Shown: positions 17,890 to 27,569 of the stretch, piece after piece
Numbering within the stretch: the first letter of the stretch is position 1
Layout: each line of letters opens with the position of its first letter
NCBI GenBank assembly: GCA_050258375.1
Contig: JBLMYQ010000034.1
Coordinates: 62,001-126,000 of the forward strand
DNA: 64,000 bases
Direction: 5' to 3'
Origin: JBLMYQ01 sp050258375
GTDB taxonomy: Bacteria; Bacillota; Clostridia; Acetivibrionales; UBA4821
Notes under the pieces: model-generated
Seen by the model: only the letters and a program-made list of their open reading frames with translations
What the model was told of the DNA's origin: nothing
Databases searched by the model: none
Made by a program: the position numbers and the translations under genes

Positions 17890-18520
17890 TATGATTTTCT
17901 ACTTTGTTCATTTCTTCCCGGATTTTTCTTATCCTTTTGCCATACTCAGGGTATTTGAGCTCAAAATCTTTTTCAATATCCAGAACCATATCCGTATTTC
18001 TTATAAATTCAGCGGGTTGGTCTATTACTGCCTCAGCATTAACAGAGATTGTATAGTACGGAGTCATACCAAATACTTTCAGAAGTCTTCCCGGAGGTAT
18101 TTTGAATTTTCTCTCAATATGTACAACCAATTTACTTTGACCAAAAAAGCTCTGGCTTTTTACTGATACATCTGGATTTTCAGCAGGCATAATCAACTTA
18201 TGCTGTGCTAATCTTGCTAATATATATTCCTTGACTTTTTGACCTTTTTCTTCATTTTGGAAATCTATCAGCTGCCAGTAAAGTCCTCCCTTTCTCATGT
18301 CCTCTTTGTTAAGACCACCTAGCATAATATCGCTTTCTTGATTCTTCCACATAATCGAACCTCTTTGAACCGCCAAGTCAGCAAGCGACTGTATATAGGC
18401 TCTTTCAAAAAGGAGCATGCAAATATACAAAACTGCAATAACCGCAAAGAAAACAATTGGAAATATTGCAGCTGTTTCAACAATTATTTTTGCATTCTCA
18501 GAAAATATTTTATTTCTGAT
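17849..18520 (-). CDS. TadE-like pseudopilin with non-standard start or frameshift
   Basis: About 223 aa if begun at ATC (18520). The prepilin helix (ENAKIIVETAAIFPIVFFAV) is encoded entirely upstream of the first in-frame TTG at 18430, so the TTG cannot be the true start. In that frame no ATG, GTG or TTG precedes the helix; an in-frame TGA lies at 18526-18524. The ribosome site GGGAGGTGAG sits next to a TTG (18527) in another frame that meets TAA after five codons. A one-base insertion near 18512 would join the two. Otherwise the start is ATC. Confidence 0.7.
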   Translation of the reverse strand: MRNKIFSENAKIIVETAAIFPIVFFAVIAVLYICMLLFERAYIQSLADLAVQRGSIMWKNQESDIMLGGLNKEDMRKGGLYWQLIDFQNEEKGQKVKEYILARLAQHKLIMPAENPDVSVKSQSFFGQSKLVVHIERKFKIPPGRLLKVFGMTPYYTISVNAEAVIDQPAEFIRNTDMVLDIEKDFELKYPEYGKRIRKIREEMNKVENHIADYFAGDEARFD

Positions 18521-18549
18521 TGTTCAACTCACCTCCCTGCAGCTATAAG

Positions 18550-18747
18550 CTATCTTACAGTCGTATTTTCAATATCACCCGGATTTACATTTGTATTTAC
18601 AACTCCTCCCATTATCTTTGCAACAAAACCAACTATCTGTTTTTTAAAAAGAAGCGCAAGACCTACAAGTATAGCAATAATAAGAACTATCTCGACTGTC
18701 CCCAGCCCATCATCTTCAATAATGAAATCCTTAAAGCTCTTTAACAT
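18550..18747 (-). CDS. flp: Flp-type IVb prepilin
   Basis: 65 aa. A short leader ends in Gly (DDGLG), followed by TVEIVLIIAILVGLALLF with Glu at +3 and a 20-residue hydrophobic helix, the hallmark of Flp major pilins. A strong ribosome site GGAAAGGGGGTGGGAGC precedes it. It would be cleaved by TadV after the Gly and polymerised by TadA/B/C. It lies in the middle of the tad operon, directly after tadC. Confidence 0.88.
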   Translation of the reverse strand: MLKSFKDFIIEDDGLGTVEIVLIIAILVGLALLFKKQIVGFVAKIMGGVVNTNVNPGDIENTTVR

Positions 18748-18763
18748 GCTCCCACCCCCTTTC

Positions 18764-19633
18764 CTAAAACCCCTGCAGCTGCATAACCGATGGAGCTATC
18801 ACAATTATCAGTATTGCAAAAAGCATAAGCATCATTGGAAATAGCAGCTTAGTTTCTGCTTCTTCTCCCAATATTCGTGCAGTATTTTTTCTCATATGCC
18901 AACACTCTGCAGACTGAAGCCTTAGAATAGAAACCATCTCTGAATTTCCTCTTCTTAAATTCTGAATAAGCATACTAGTAAACCTTGTTATCTCCGGCAG
19001 TCTGCACCTTTTTGCAAAATCTTCATATGCCTTAACTTCAGATTTCCCAAGTTTAATTTCATTTACAGTCTTATCCAGCTCAATATAAAGTGTCCGGGTT
19101 ACAGATGTTCGCACATCTGCAACAATCTTTTCAATGGCACCTGAAACTGTCATCCCTGCATTTACAAGCAAAGCCAGCTTATTAAGGAACTCAGGAAAAT
19201 CAATCATCATCTGTATACGTCTTTTCTTAATCTTACCTTCAAGCTCTCTGTCAGGGAGGTAAAATGCTAATACAATTGTTGTAATCAAGAAGAAAAAGAA
19301 ACCAGAATCAATGGGTTCTATAAGACTTCCCAAAAAAAGACCTATTAAAAGAACAATTATTAGAAGAGCAATTTTGTTAGCCCAGTATAATTTCAAGTAA
19401 CGTCTGGAGTTATTTGATTCATAAAGTTCTCCCAGCTTTATTTCAATTGAGCCGTCATACCTTGTACTAAAATTCCACTTGATTAAATCAATAATAAAGA
19501 ATGAAACCGGCATCAAAGCTTTCATACTGTAGATACTCTTATTTACACCCAAAAGAAGTTTTTCGTATTTCCTCTTCGAAATGAACAATAAAACTACTGT
19601 AATAATAAGTATTACTAAGAAGGCTATTAACAT
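18764..19633 (-). CDS. tadC: Tad platform protein TadC (type II secretion F family)
   Basis: 289 aa behind AGAGGAGCTGCAAG. Two hydrophobic segments near the N-terminus, a cytoplasmic T2SF domain (MMIDFPEFLNKLALLVNAGM ... RTLYIELDKTVNEIKLG ... FTSMLIQNLRRG) and a C-terminal membrane helix ending in VMQLQGF. With TadB it forms the inner-membrane platform on which TadA drives pilus assembly. Confidence 0.92.
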   Translation of the reverse strand: MLIAFLVILIITVVLLFISKRKYEKLLLGVNKSIYSMKALMPVSFFIIDLIKWNFSTRYDGSIEIKLGELYESNNSRRYLKLYWANKIALLIIVLLIGLFLGSLIEPIDSGFFFFLITTIVLAFYLPDRELEGKIKKRRIQMMIDFPEFLNKLALLVNAGMTVSGAIEKIVADVRTSVTRTLYIELDKTVNEIKLGKSEVKAYEDFAKRCRLPEITRFTSMLIQNLRRGNSEMVSILRLQSAECWHMRKNTARILGEEAETKLLFPMMLMLFAILIIVIAPSVMQLQGF

Positions 19634-19685
19634 CTTGCAGCTCCTCTGGTTTTTAACTTTACATTATCTGAATTTGGCAGCCCTT

Positions 19686-20450
19686 TTATACCTCAATATT
19701 CATTACTTTTCCTGATATGAACCATGCAGCAGCAATAAGTACTAACGCTATTGTCATTACAATTCTTCCTGAGATTTGTGTATACATTGGCTCCATAAAT
19801 TCAGGGGAAGTGCTGTATATCAGATAAATCATTCCTACGGGAATAATGCTTAATAATTTCTGTTCGAATTTTCTCTGAGCAAGAATAATTGAAATTTCTT
19901 GTTTTGTGGCAATTTTGTCATTAATTATATCTGAGGTGTTCCTGATAACTTGAACCAGATTTCCTCCAGTTCTTTTACATATTCTAAATACATCAACGAA
20001 GCTTTTTACATCATCAAGATGTGACCGTGCTGCGAAATCCTCAAGTGCAGATTCAATAGTTTCATTCATATCAATTTTTCTGGATATGCATTCAAGCTCT
20101 TTAATTATAAAAGTATTATCGTTTTGATATAATATTTTAATGTCCTTTAATGCTTCCTTAAAAGCTGATTCTATGGACTTACCTGCCGAAAGGGATGAAG
20201 AAACGGAATATAACGCGTCTTTAAACTGCAGATTTAAATCTTCTTTTCTTGTTCTGATAATCTGTTTCTTTTTAATTGGAAAATAAAAGATTGCCAGTGA
20301 TACTAAAAATAATGAAATTAAAATATTTCTATAAAAAATATATGAAACAATAGCTATAAACAAGCCGGCAGCAATAAAATTAAGCAGCTTTTCCTTTGAA
20401 TCCATCTCGTATGAATTATAATCAATTGGTCCATAATTATCTGTTTTCAA
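19686..20450 (-). CDS. tadB: Tad platform protein TadB (type II secretion F family)
   Basis: 254 aa from a TTG at 20450 with GAGGTG seven bases upstream; a longer frame to 20480 lacks a ribosome site. N-terminal membrane pair, cytoplasmic T2SF domain (LQFKDALYSVSSSLSAGKSI ... VRIxK-like VDVFRICKRTGGNLVQVI) and C-terminal membrane helices. Heterodimer partner of TadC. Confidence 0.92.
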   Translation of the reverse strand: MKTDNYGPIDYNSYEMDSKEKLLNFIAAGLFIAIVSYIFYRNILISLFLVSLAIFYFPIKKKQIIRTRKEDLNLQFKDALYSVSSSLSAGKSIESAFKEALKDIKILYQNDNTFIIKELECISRKIDMNETIESALEDFAARSHLDDVKSFVDVFRICKRTGGNLVQVIRNTSDIINDKIATKQEISIILAQRKFEQKLLSIIPVGMIYLIYSTSPEFMEPMYTQISGRIVMTIALVLIAAAWFISGKVMNIEV

Positions 20451-20460
20451 GCAAATCACC

Positions 20461-21705
20461 TCACACTTTTTCAGAAACACCTGCCATCTTAAATTTCAAA
20501 ATATTTTTCATTGGATTAGCCGTTCTTTCAAGTGAACCATAAACCTTTTTCTCCCCGGTTTCACCTTTATCTTCAAACGAATATAAAGTACTCAGCTCGA
20601 TTTCTCCATCCCGGCAGCCTACCACTTCGGCAATTTCAACAACCCTTCTTGATTTATCCCTTAACCTTGCAAGGTGAATTATTATATCTATTCCCGAAGC
20701 AATCTGCTGCCTTATTGCCTCTATCGGCAGTACTGCCCCACACAGGACCATTGTTTCAAGTCTGCTCAACATATCTTTTGGGGAATTAGCATGCCCGGTC
20801 GAAAGTGAGCCATCATGCCCAGTATTCATTGCCTGAAGCATATCAAGCGCCTCAGCACCTCTGACTTCTCCCACGACTATCCTCTCCGGTCTCATCCTTA
20901 AAGATGTCTTTATCAAATCTCTAATGGTTATTTCACCTTTTCCTTCTGTGTTTGCATTTCTAACTTCCAGTCTTACTAAATTCTCTATGCCCTGAATCTG
21001 AAGCTCAGCAGAATCTTCAATAGTTATAATTCTCTCGTCTTTTGGTATAAAATTTGAAAGTGCATTTAGAAAGGTCGTTTTTCCGGAACCAGTCCCTCCA
21101 CAGATAAATATGTTGTATTTAGCCTTTACCATTTTTTCAAGAACTTTTGCAGCCTCATAGCTCAATGAATTATCTTCAACCAGCTTCTCCATTGTCATTG
21201 GGCTACTAGGGAACTTCCTGATGGTTAATATCGGACCATTCAGAGCAACAGGCGGCAAAACCACACTAACTCTGGACCCATTATTCAATCTTGCATCAGC
21301 TATAGGATTAGACTCATTCACCGACCTGTTCACCTTTGAAACAATAGCCTGAATAACATCCTCAAGTTTTTCTTTGGTATCAAAGGAAACATCTATCTGG
21401 CTTAATCTCCCGTCTTTTTCAATAAATATTGCCTCCGGACCATTTATCATAATTTCAGTTATTTCTTCATCATCTATCAATGGTTGTAGGACATCCAAAC
21501 CACATATTGAATTATAAACAGCTTTTATTATATTGTTCTTATCTACTGCACCTATATACCTTACCCTGGCTTTATCGAAAACGGCACGAGTTATAATTTC
21601 AAAAATATCTTCCCCTTTTATGTCTTCTGCATAATTCATTGAGTCCCGCACGGTTTGTTTGATTTCCTTAACAACAACCTCCAAATCACAAGCTTCCATC
21701 TTCAT
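20461..21705 (-). CDS. tadA: Tad pilus ATPase TadA/CpaF
   Basis: 414 aa. Secretion ATPase of the VirB11/GspE superfamily: Walker A GGTGSGKTTFLNA, Asp box ERIITIEDSAELQ, Walker B RPERIVVGEVRGAEALDMLQ and His box GHDGSLSTGHANSP. It powers Flp pilus extrusion from the cytoplasmic face. The N-terminal helical region is short, as in CpaF. The start overlaps the preceding tadZ gene by about 20 nt. ATG at 21699 is an equally good start. Confidence 0.96.
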   Translation of the reverse strand: MKMEACDLEVVVKEIKQTVRDSMNYAEDIKGEDIFEIITRAVFDKARVRYIGAVDKNNIIKAVYNSICGLDVLQPLIDDEEITEIMINGPEAIFIEKDGRLSQIDVSFDTKEKLEDVIQAIVSKVNRSVNESNPIADARLNNGSRVSVVLPPVALNGPILTIRKFPSSPMTMEKLVEDNSLSYEAAKVLEKMVKAKYNIFICGGTGSGKTTFLNALSNFIPKDERIITIEDSAELQIQGIENLVRLEVRNANTEGKGEITIRDLIKTSLRMRPERIVVGEVRGAEALDMLQAMNTGHDGSLSTGHANSPKDMLSRLETMVLCGAVLPIEAIRQQIASGIDIIIHLARLRDKSRRVVEIAEVVGCRDGEIELSTLYSFEDKGETGEKKVYGSLERTANPMKNILKFKMAGVSEKV

Positions 21706-22816
21706 TTACCCCTAAAATCATACTGACCAATTGATTTACCGATTCACCAAAGCCGTTATCCAGCCGCATTCCCTGCATATTACCAATTCCGGAAAAGATT
21801 CCGGGCATTTCTGGAATTTTCACTTCTATTACTCTTTGTTGAATGCCAAGGCTCTCAAATGTGTCGAAAGATTCTCCGTCAAATTTATTTATAATAAATC
21901 TCAGCTTGTTCTCAATCCCTTTCAGTTCTTTTTTTTCTGTCATTCCGAGGGCTTTAAAAAACTCAAAGCTTTTTATTTGACTGATTCTATCTGGCGTAAA
22001 AATATAAATAATGCTGTCGCAAAGCTGAAATAGTCTGATATTTTTTTCATCCATAACAGAGGGCATATCAATAATAATATAGTCATAGTATTTAAATGCT
22101 TTTAACTGATTAACAAGCTCTTTGGCATCATCCTCGTCAATCTCATTTATTTCTAAAGGCATATCAGTTGGAGCAAAATAATAAAGTCCGCTGTTTAAAT
22201 CCTTAAGCTTCACACCTTCTATTTTTAAGCTCAGATTTTTACTCTTTTCCTTTAAGAAATACAATACGTGAGATAGATTTGTTTCTGATTTACAATTAAG
22301 AAATGCTGCTGTTGAAGAAAAGCTTTCAAAATTCAGATAAAAAACCTTTTCTCCTCTCTGCGCCAATCGCAGTGCTGCAGCAATTGACACAGTGGTTTTC
22401 CCCGTTCCGCCATTTGGCGAAAAAACACTTATAATTTTGGTTTTCTTATCACTAAACGGAATATGTATCTCATTAGGATTATTTTCTGCATAAATATCAA
22501 TTATTCTTCTGACAAGATTTTGAGCCCCTTGATATTTCTCAAGTGTTTTAAATTTTCCAAGCTCAGTTGTAATTCTTCCATCAGTCATTACAATAACGGT
22601 ATTAACATTTTCCATGTTACTCATAGGAACAAAAACAGAAGCAATTAGTAAAATATCTATTTTTTTAGATGTGCCTTTTAAATATTCATTTAAGTATTTA
22701 GATGTGGTAATACAAACAGCTTGAAATCTTTCTCTGTAGTTTTTTTCCAAGAACCTTTCGAATGCTTCAATAAACTCTTCATCATTATCCGCAATAACTA
22801 TATTAAGCATTGACAT
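21686..22816 (-). CDS. tadZ: Tad localisation factor TadZ/CpaE (MinD-like ATPase with receiver domain)
   Basis: 376 aa from ATG 22816 with GAGGAG eight bases upstream. Residues 1-120 form a receiver-like domain (NIVIADNDEEFIEAFERFLE). A MinD-type P-loop domain follows with FSPNGGTGKTTVSIAAALRL (deviant Walker A) and YIIIDMPSVMD. CpaE/TadZ proteins place the pilus machine at its cell site. It is first in the pilus gene run and may begin the operon. Confidence 0.9.
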   Translation of the reverse strand: MSMLNIVIADNDEEFIEAFERFLEKNYRERFQAVCITTSKYLNEYLKGTSKKIDILLIASVFVPMSNMENVNTVIVMTDGRITTELGKFKTLEKYQGAQNLVRRIIDIYAENNPNEIHIPFSDKKTKIISVFSPNGGTGKTTVSIAAALRLAQRGEKVFYLNFESFSSTAAFLNCKSETNLSHVLYFLKEKSKNLSLKIEGVKLKDLNSGLYYFAPTDMPLEINEIDEDDAKELVNQLKAFKYYDYIIIDMPSVMDEKNIRLFQLCDSIIYIFTPDRISQIKSFEFFKALGMTEKKELKGIENKLRFIINKFDGESFDTFESLGIQQRVIEVKIPEMPGIFSGIGNMQGMRLDNGFGESVNQLVSMILGVNEDGSL

Positions 22817-22974
22817 GATATATCTCCTCAAAAAAATAAAAAATATGTGCATATATCGCACATATTTTATCAATAATTCTATTTCTGTTATATTTTCTGT
22901 CTAAAAAGAATGATTACCCTTATAAAATACAGTAAAAGCATCTTATATGTAAAAAAATGCTTTTCACCTTACCC

Positions 22975-23403
22975 TTATTGCTTATAAAGATTTAAAACAT
23001 AGGAGAGCACATAAAAAAGATATGCAAAATTGATAATAGCAGCGAAGTATAAAAGAAAAATCTTCGTACTGGTAGAAAAATAGCTTTTTCCTCCTATACG
23101 ATATCTTATCATGTTCAGAATACTGCCAAATGACCAAAGCACCAGCAATAATGCTGCTATTCTGAAAACGGTATGCTTTATTAAAAGGCATGCAATTACT
23201 GCACATATCACATTGTATGCTGTAAATAATATCCCTATCAAAAAAAACATCATAAAAGTATTTAATGGGGCTTCTTTGTACATGACATAAATTTCTTCGA
23301 TTTCTCTACCAATATGTATGCCCTCATGCATAAGCTTGAATAAAGCAAATACAAGGAATGCAATATTGGTTAGTGTAAGAATCATCAATGTATCTCTTAA
23401 CAT
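22975..23403 (-). CDS. Small four-helix membrane protein, unknown
   Basis: 142 aa behind AAAGGATTTATGAA. Four hydrophobic helices (near 5-23, 47-75, 80-95 and 112-138) separated by short charged loops (MHEGIHIGREIEEIY). I recognise no family. It lies 22 nt after the J-domain gene and upstream of tadZ on the same strand, so a role connected to the pilus locus is possible but unproven. Confidence 0.6.
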   Translation of the reverse strand: MLRDTLMILTLTNIAFLVFALFKLMHEGIHIGREIEEIYVMYKEAPLNTFMMFFLIGILFTAYNVICAVIACLLIKHTVFRIAALLLVLWSFGSILNMIRYRIGGKSYFSTSTKIFLLYFAAIINFAYLFYVLSYVLNLYKQ

Positions 23404-23425
23404 TTCATAAATCCTTTACTTTCTA

Positions 23426-23737
23426 TTATTTTGCTCCTCCACGAAACCAATTCACAAAAGCTTTAACTATTAAATCCTCAGTTTCATTATTAGCTTGTGA
23501 AAGCTCCTGCTGGACTGGCACTGAAATTCCTATCTCAATGTCATAACTTTGTCTTTTTTCATCATTACTGAGAATTTCATAAGCATTATTTATATTTTTT
23601 AAAATTTCTTCTTCTCTCGCCTTGTCTTCCTTTTTATGAAAATCAGGATGATGCCTTTTAACAAGAACCCGGTATGCTTTTTCAATTACTTCCCTGGAAG
23701 CCTTAGGACTAACCTCAAGCAAATCATAATAATTCAT
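23426..23737 (-). CDS. Short J-domain protein (DnaJ-like)
   Basis: 103 aa from ATG 23737; the extension to 23785 has no ribosome site. Residues 1-66 are a complete J domain: YYDLLEVSPKASREVIEKAY, the HPD motif in VKRHHPDFHKK and NAYEILSNDEKRQSYD. No G/F or zinc domain follows, only ~35 polar residues. J domains stimulate a DnaK-type ATPase; this one probably recruits Hsp70 to a specific client. Confidence 0.88.
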   Translation of the reverse strand: MNYYDLLEVSPKASREVIEKAYRVLVKRHHPDFHKKEDKAREEEILKNINNAYEILSNDEKRQSYDIEIGISVPVQQELSQANNETEDLIVKAFVNWFRGGAK

Positions 23738-23897
23738 TTTAAACCCACACCCTTTGGTATCACAATTATTAATTTTACTATACATTTAAAAAATACATTA
23801 TGCAACGATTGAAATAACATTTTTATACACTTAAATATAATAAAATTTCTATTGTCTGATAATACTAACAATATATAGATTTACTGGAAGGAATTTT

Positions 23898-24989
23898 ATG
23901 AACGAAACATTAACCAGCAGGCAAATAGCCTTTATAATTTTTGCCGCCATTATTGGTCAGACTTTATATATCCCAAAATTTGTTGCCGAAAGCGGTGGAA
24001 CAGGAGGCTGGATTATCCTTGCCCTTTCTGTTCCAATAGTAATTATTTTAACATATATGTACACCTATCTCGGATATGTACATAAAAATAAAACATTATA
24101 TGAATATAGTCAGCTATTAGTTGGCAAGTATGTTACTTATATATTTTCTGCAGTATACATTATTTATTTTTTCTTATTCTTTTCTGCAAATTCAAGATTA
24201 CTATGTGAAAACATAAATATATTTATAATGCCTAAAACACCTGTAAATGCCATATTCATCCTACTAATCTCAGTTATTTATCTTATTCTAAGTAAAAAGC
24301 TGCGGGTAATCGGAAGACTTTGTGAATTTTACGGAACAATTTTTATGATTGGAATGTTTACCGTTTTAACCATTATCTCTTCACAAGGTAAGCTAATTAA
24401 CATTAGACCCTTCTTCGGTTCAGTAGATATGATAACCTACATTAAAGGACTTCCTAATATGATAATTCCTTTTTTAGGGTTTGAAGTACTTGCGTATATA
24501 GGAATTGCTCGTGAAAATACAAAAAAGGTTTTTAAATATACAGCTCTTATAGTAGTTTTTATAGGTGCATATTTTATTTATATGACAGAAGCTTGTATAT
24601 CTGTTATTGGAGTTGATGATATAACGCATTATAAACTTTCTTTATTTACTACATTAAGAAGTATTGATGTTCCATATCTTGATTTTCTTAAAAGATTAGA
24701 TGGTGTTACCATGGTACTCTGGTTTATGAGCACTACCTGTCATCTTACTGTATTTTCCTATGGTGCAGTAATCTTTATAAGCAAATGCTTTAAAAAGATT
24801 CGCTATGAGATTATTTTACCTGTTGTACTAGTTTTATCTTTTATTATATCTAAAATTCCACAAACATATAACCAAGCCGAAGATATGCTTAAATACACCA
24901 GTTATTTAACCGTATTAACGTCTTTAATAATACCTTTAACATTATTAATTATTACAAAGGTGAAGAAATATGACAAAAATATTGAATAA
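23898..24989 (+). CDS. gerB: Spore germinant receptor subunit B (GerAB/YndE family)
   Basis: 363 aa with about ten membrane helices, behind GGAAGGAATTTT. The N-terminus ETLTSRQIAFIIFAAIIGQT and the motif RPFFGS are typical of GerAB-type APC-fold permeases that bind amino-acid germinants in the spore inner membrane. It heads an operon; its stop overlaps the gerC start by 20 nt. Confidence 0.92.
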   Translation: MNETLTSRQIAFIIFAAIIGQTLYIPKFVAESGGTGGWIILALSVPIVIILTYMYTYLGYVHKNKTLYEYSQLLVGKYVTYIFSAVYIIYFFLFFSANSRLLCENINIFIMPKTPVNAIFILLISVIYLILSKKLRVIGRLCEFYGTIFMIGMFTVLTIISSQGKLINIRPFFGSVDMITYIKGLPNMIIPFLGFEVLAYIGIARENTKKVFKYTALIVVFIGAYFIYMTEACISVIGVDDITHYKLSLFTTLRSIDVPYLDFLKRLDGVTMVLWFMSTTCHLTVFSYGAVIFISKCFKKIRYEIILPVVLVLSFIISKIPQTYNQAEDMLKYTSYLTVLTSLIIPLTLLIITKVKKYDKNIE

Positions 24990-26103
24990 GCTATCATGTA
25001 TATGGTTATTTATTATGCTGCTAACAGGCTGTTGGGACTTTCAGGATGTAAATAGAAGGAGTATTACTCTTTCTGTAGGCGTAGATAAAATAGGCGATAA
25101 CATTATTTATATAGGTGAAAATGCTAAGCTTGTGCCATCAACAAAAAACTTAGAAAAATCTCAAGCACCAGATATATATACTTTTATAGCTGCCGGTAAG
25201 TATTTTGAAGGTGCAAGATCATTTTTTGAAAAAAGCATACCCTTACCAGATTTTTTAGGTGCAGCAAGAGTGGTAGTATTTAGTACAAATTTTGCCAAGG
25301 AAGGAATAGAACCATATATGAATAGGATAGATCGCTTATTCGGATACAGAAAATCTCTTCCTGTGGTAGTAAGCCGTCAAACACCAGACAAATTATTTCA
25401 AAACAATGTAAAAAACAATATATCAGTAGGATTCGCAATAGAAAACACCCTCGATCATTTACAAAGAGAAGGAACTGCCTTGTATTCCAAAGTTGTAGAT
25501 ATACTTCATAATATTGCATTGTCAGAAACTGGTTATGTGCTTCCCTATATAAGTAAAGAAAATGAAACTATATCATTATTAGGCTATGCAGTAATGAAAG
25601 ACTCTAAAATGATTGGTATTATAGATATAAAAGATTCTAACGGTTTACTATATTTACTTGCAGATAAACCTATTATAACGGAACCCATTTCTCATCCCGG
25701 AAATAAAAATAATTTTATTTCAACAAGGACATCGTTAAAAAAGAGACATATTAAAACAAGTTATATTAATAATAAATTAAATATCAATATAAAATTAGAT
25801 TTGGAAACACAAATAGCATATGAGTATTATATTGAGCCTATTACTGATGAAGATAAAAAGATGATTGAGCAAATAATTAAACAAAAAACCGTAAACTATA
25901 TTATTTCTACTATTATTAAATCTCAAAAAGAATATCAAACAGATATTTTTAATTTTGCAAAATACTTTAGAGCTGATAATCCTAAAATTTTTAAAGAAAT
26001 TAACTGGAAACAGCTTTATCCTAATGCAAATATAAATGTAGATGTAAAAGTAAAAGTTACTAATCTTAATTTTTTAGACCCTAATTCAAAACCGAAGATG
26101 TAA
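24970..26103 (+). CDS. gerC: Spore germinant receptor lipoprotein subunit C (Ger(x)C family)
   Basis: 377 aa. Lipoprotein signal peptide with lipobox LLTGC at residues 18-22 followed by WDFQDVNRRS, the Ger(x)C signature (CWD-x-x-E/D-hydrophobic). The rest is the three-domain GerAC fold (KLFQNNVKNN ... LLGYAVMKDSKMIGII). It is anchored on the outer side of the spore inner membrane and joins GerA and GerB in the receptor. Confidence 0.92.
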   Translation: MTKILNKLSCIWLFIMLLTGCWDFQDVNRRSITLSVGVDKIGDNIIYIGENAKLVPSTKNLEKSQAPDIYTFIAAGKYFEGARSFFEKSIPLPDFLGAARVVVFSTNFAKEGIEPYMNRIDRLFGYRKSLPVVVSRQTPDKLFQNNVKNNISVGFAIENTLDHLQREGTALYSKVVDILHNIALSETGYVLPYISKENETISLLGYAVMKDSKMIGIIDIKDSNGLLYLLADKPIITEPISHPGNKNNFISTRTSLKKRHIKTSYINNKLNINIKLDLETQIAYEYYIEPITDEDKKMIEQIIKQKTVNYIISTIIKSQKEYQTDIFNFAKYFRADNPKIFKEINWKQLYPNANINVDVKVKVTNLNFLDPNSKPKM

Positions 26104-26138
26104 TTGGCTGTTAGCTGTATAAAAAAATGGAGGCTCAA

Positions 26139-27569
26139 ATGAAGAAGAAAAATAATCTTTCAAGTAAAATTGATGAATTCAGTAAAATTAACTTAGGTAT
26201 ATCCATCCGCAAATTATCATCCGGAGGTAAAGAATTATTAATTGCATATATTCCACAGCTTACAGATAAAGACAGCCTTTCAAGCAATATCATAAAGCCC
26301 ATATTGCAATACAATAAGAAAGAAACAATAAATAACCATATCCTCTCAAGCTCTGTTATTTATATCGATGAGGTTTTTCTTGATCATGACGAGAATAAAA
26401 TGCTGGATTACATCTTAAAGGGAAATACCGTCATTGTTATTCCAAGCGAACCTGAATATCTGATAGCCAATACTTTAAAAGTAGAAAAGAGAAATATTGA
26501 TATTCCGCAAACACAAACAGGCTTGAAGCTTCCCCTTGATGCTTTTAATGAAAACTTTGATTCCAACTTATCCTTGATACGTTATAGAATTAAAGACTCG
26601 GCTTTACGAATTGAAAATTTTACTATTGGTAAAAGGACAAAAACAAGAGTTTCAATGATATATATAAATGATATAAGTAATCCAAAGTATGTTGATGAAG
26701 TAAAAAAGAAATTAGAGGCTATTAGCATTGATGGAATAATAGAATCAGGTTATATTCAAAAATTTCTTTTAAGCAATGCTTCTAGTATATTCCCTCAAAT
26801 AGGAATTGCCGAAAGATCTGATAAAGCATGCGCCGGAATATTAAACGGCAAAATTTGCATACTGGTGGAAGGCAGTAACTTCGCCTTAACCGTTCCGGAA
26901 ACCATAAGTAATTTTTTAGATTCAGGGGATGAGCATTATGATAATTTATATACTGGGATATTTACAAAGATTTTAAGAATAATTGCCTTATTTTCAACCT
27001 TATCACTTTCATCCATTTATGTCATGATTGTGAGTTTTCTCCCTGAAATTTTGCCTCCACAATACATCCTTGCTCTTGCAAATTCGAGGATATCCGTTCC
27101 TGTCAACTCATTTGTTGAAGCATTTGTAATGGAAATGGTAGCTGAACTGTTAAGGGAAGCCAGTATAAGGCTTCCTAAGCAGATAGGTCCTGCTATTGGG
27201 ATTGTAGGCACAATAGTTATTGGTCAGGCAGCAGTCAGTGCCGGTGTTGTAAGTCCTCTCCTGGTTATTATTATATCCTTATCAACATTAACTTCCTTTT
27301 CCTTTTCAGATGTTACTATAATTAGTCCCATCAGAGTATTTAAATTCATGCTGCTTATCCTTACTGGTATATTTGGAATATTTGGATTTACTATGGGATT
27401 AACAATAGTGGTAATCAATGTGCTTTCAATTTCAAGCATGGGCTTACCTTATGGTGCCCCAATTGCTCCTTTTAATTTTAAAGATTTCGCTAACTTCTTT
27501 TTGAGTGATATAACTTTAGCAAAGAAAAGACCAAATTATTTAAGAACCAAGGATGATACCAGACAGTAA
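26139..27569 (+). CDS. gerA: Spore germinant receptor subunit A (GerA family)
   Basis: 476 aa from the ATG at 26139 with GGAGG five bases before; the ATG at 26127 is part of that ribosome site. The N-terminal soluble domain (about 1-270) is followed by several membrane helices with the family landmarks FLPEILPPQYILALA and AFVMEMVAELLREAS(I)R(L)P. GerA subunits form the oligomeric ion channel of the receptor. The order here is B-C-A, whereas Bacillus operons usually run A-B-C. Confidence 0.95.
   Translation: MKKKNNLSSKIDEFSKINLGISIRKLSSGGKELLIAYIPQLTDKDSLSSNIIKPILQYNKKETINNHILSSSVIYIDEVFLDHDENKMLDYILKGNTVIVIPSEPEYLIANTLKVEKRNIDIPQTQTGLKLPLDAFNENFDSNLSLIRYRIKDSALRIENFTIGKRTKTRVSMIYINDISNPKYVDEVKKKLEAISIDGIIESGYIQKFLLSNASSIFPQIGIAERSDKACAGILNGKICILVEGSNFALTVPETISNFLDSGDEHYDNLYTGIFTKILRIIALFSTLSLSSIYVMIVSFLPEILPPQYILALANSRISVPVNSFVEAFVMEMVAELLREASIRLPKQIGPAIGIVGTIVIGQAAVSAGVVSPLLVIIISLSTLTSFSFSDVTIISPIRVFKFMLLILTGIFGIFGFTMGLTIVVINVLSISSMGLPYGAPIAPFNFKDFANFFLSDITLAKKRPNYLRTKDDTRQ

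Noticed and set aside
26127..26138. Earlier ATG for gerA
   Set aside because: That ATG is part of the ATGGAGG ribosome site serving ATG 26139.
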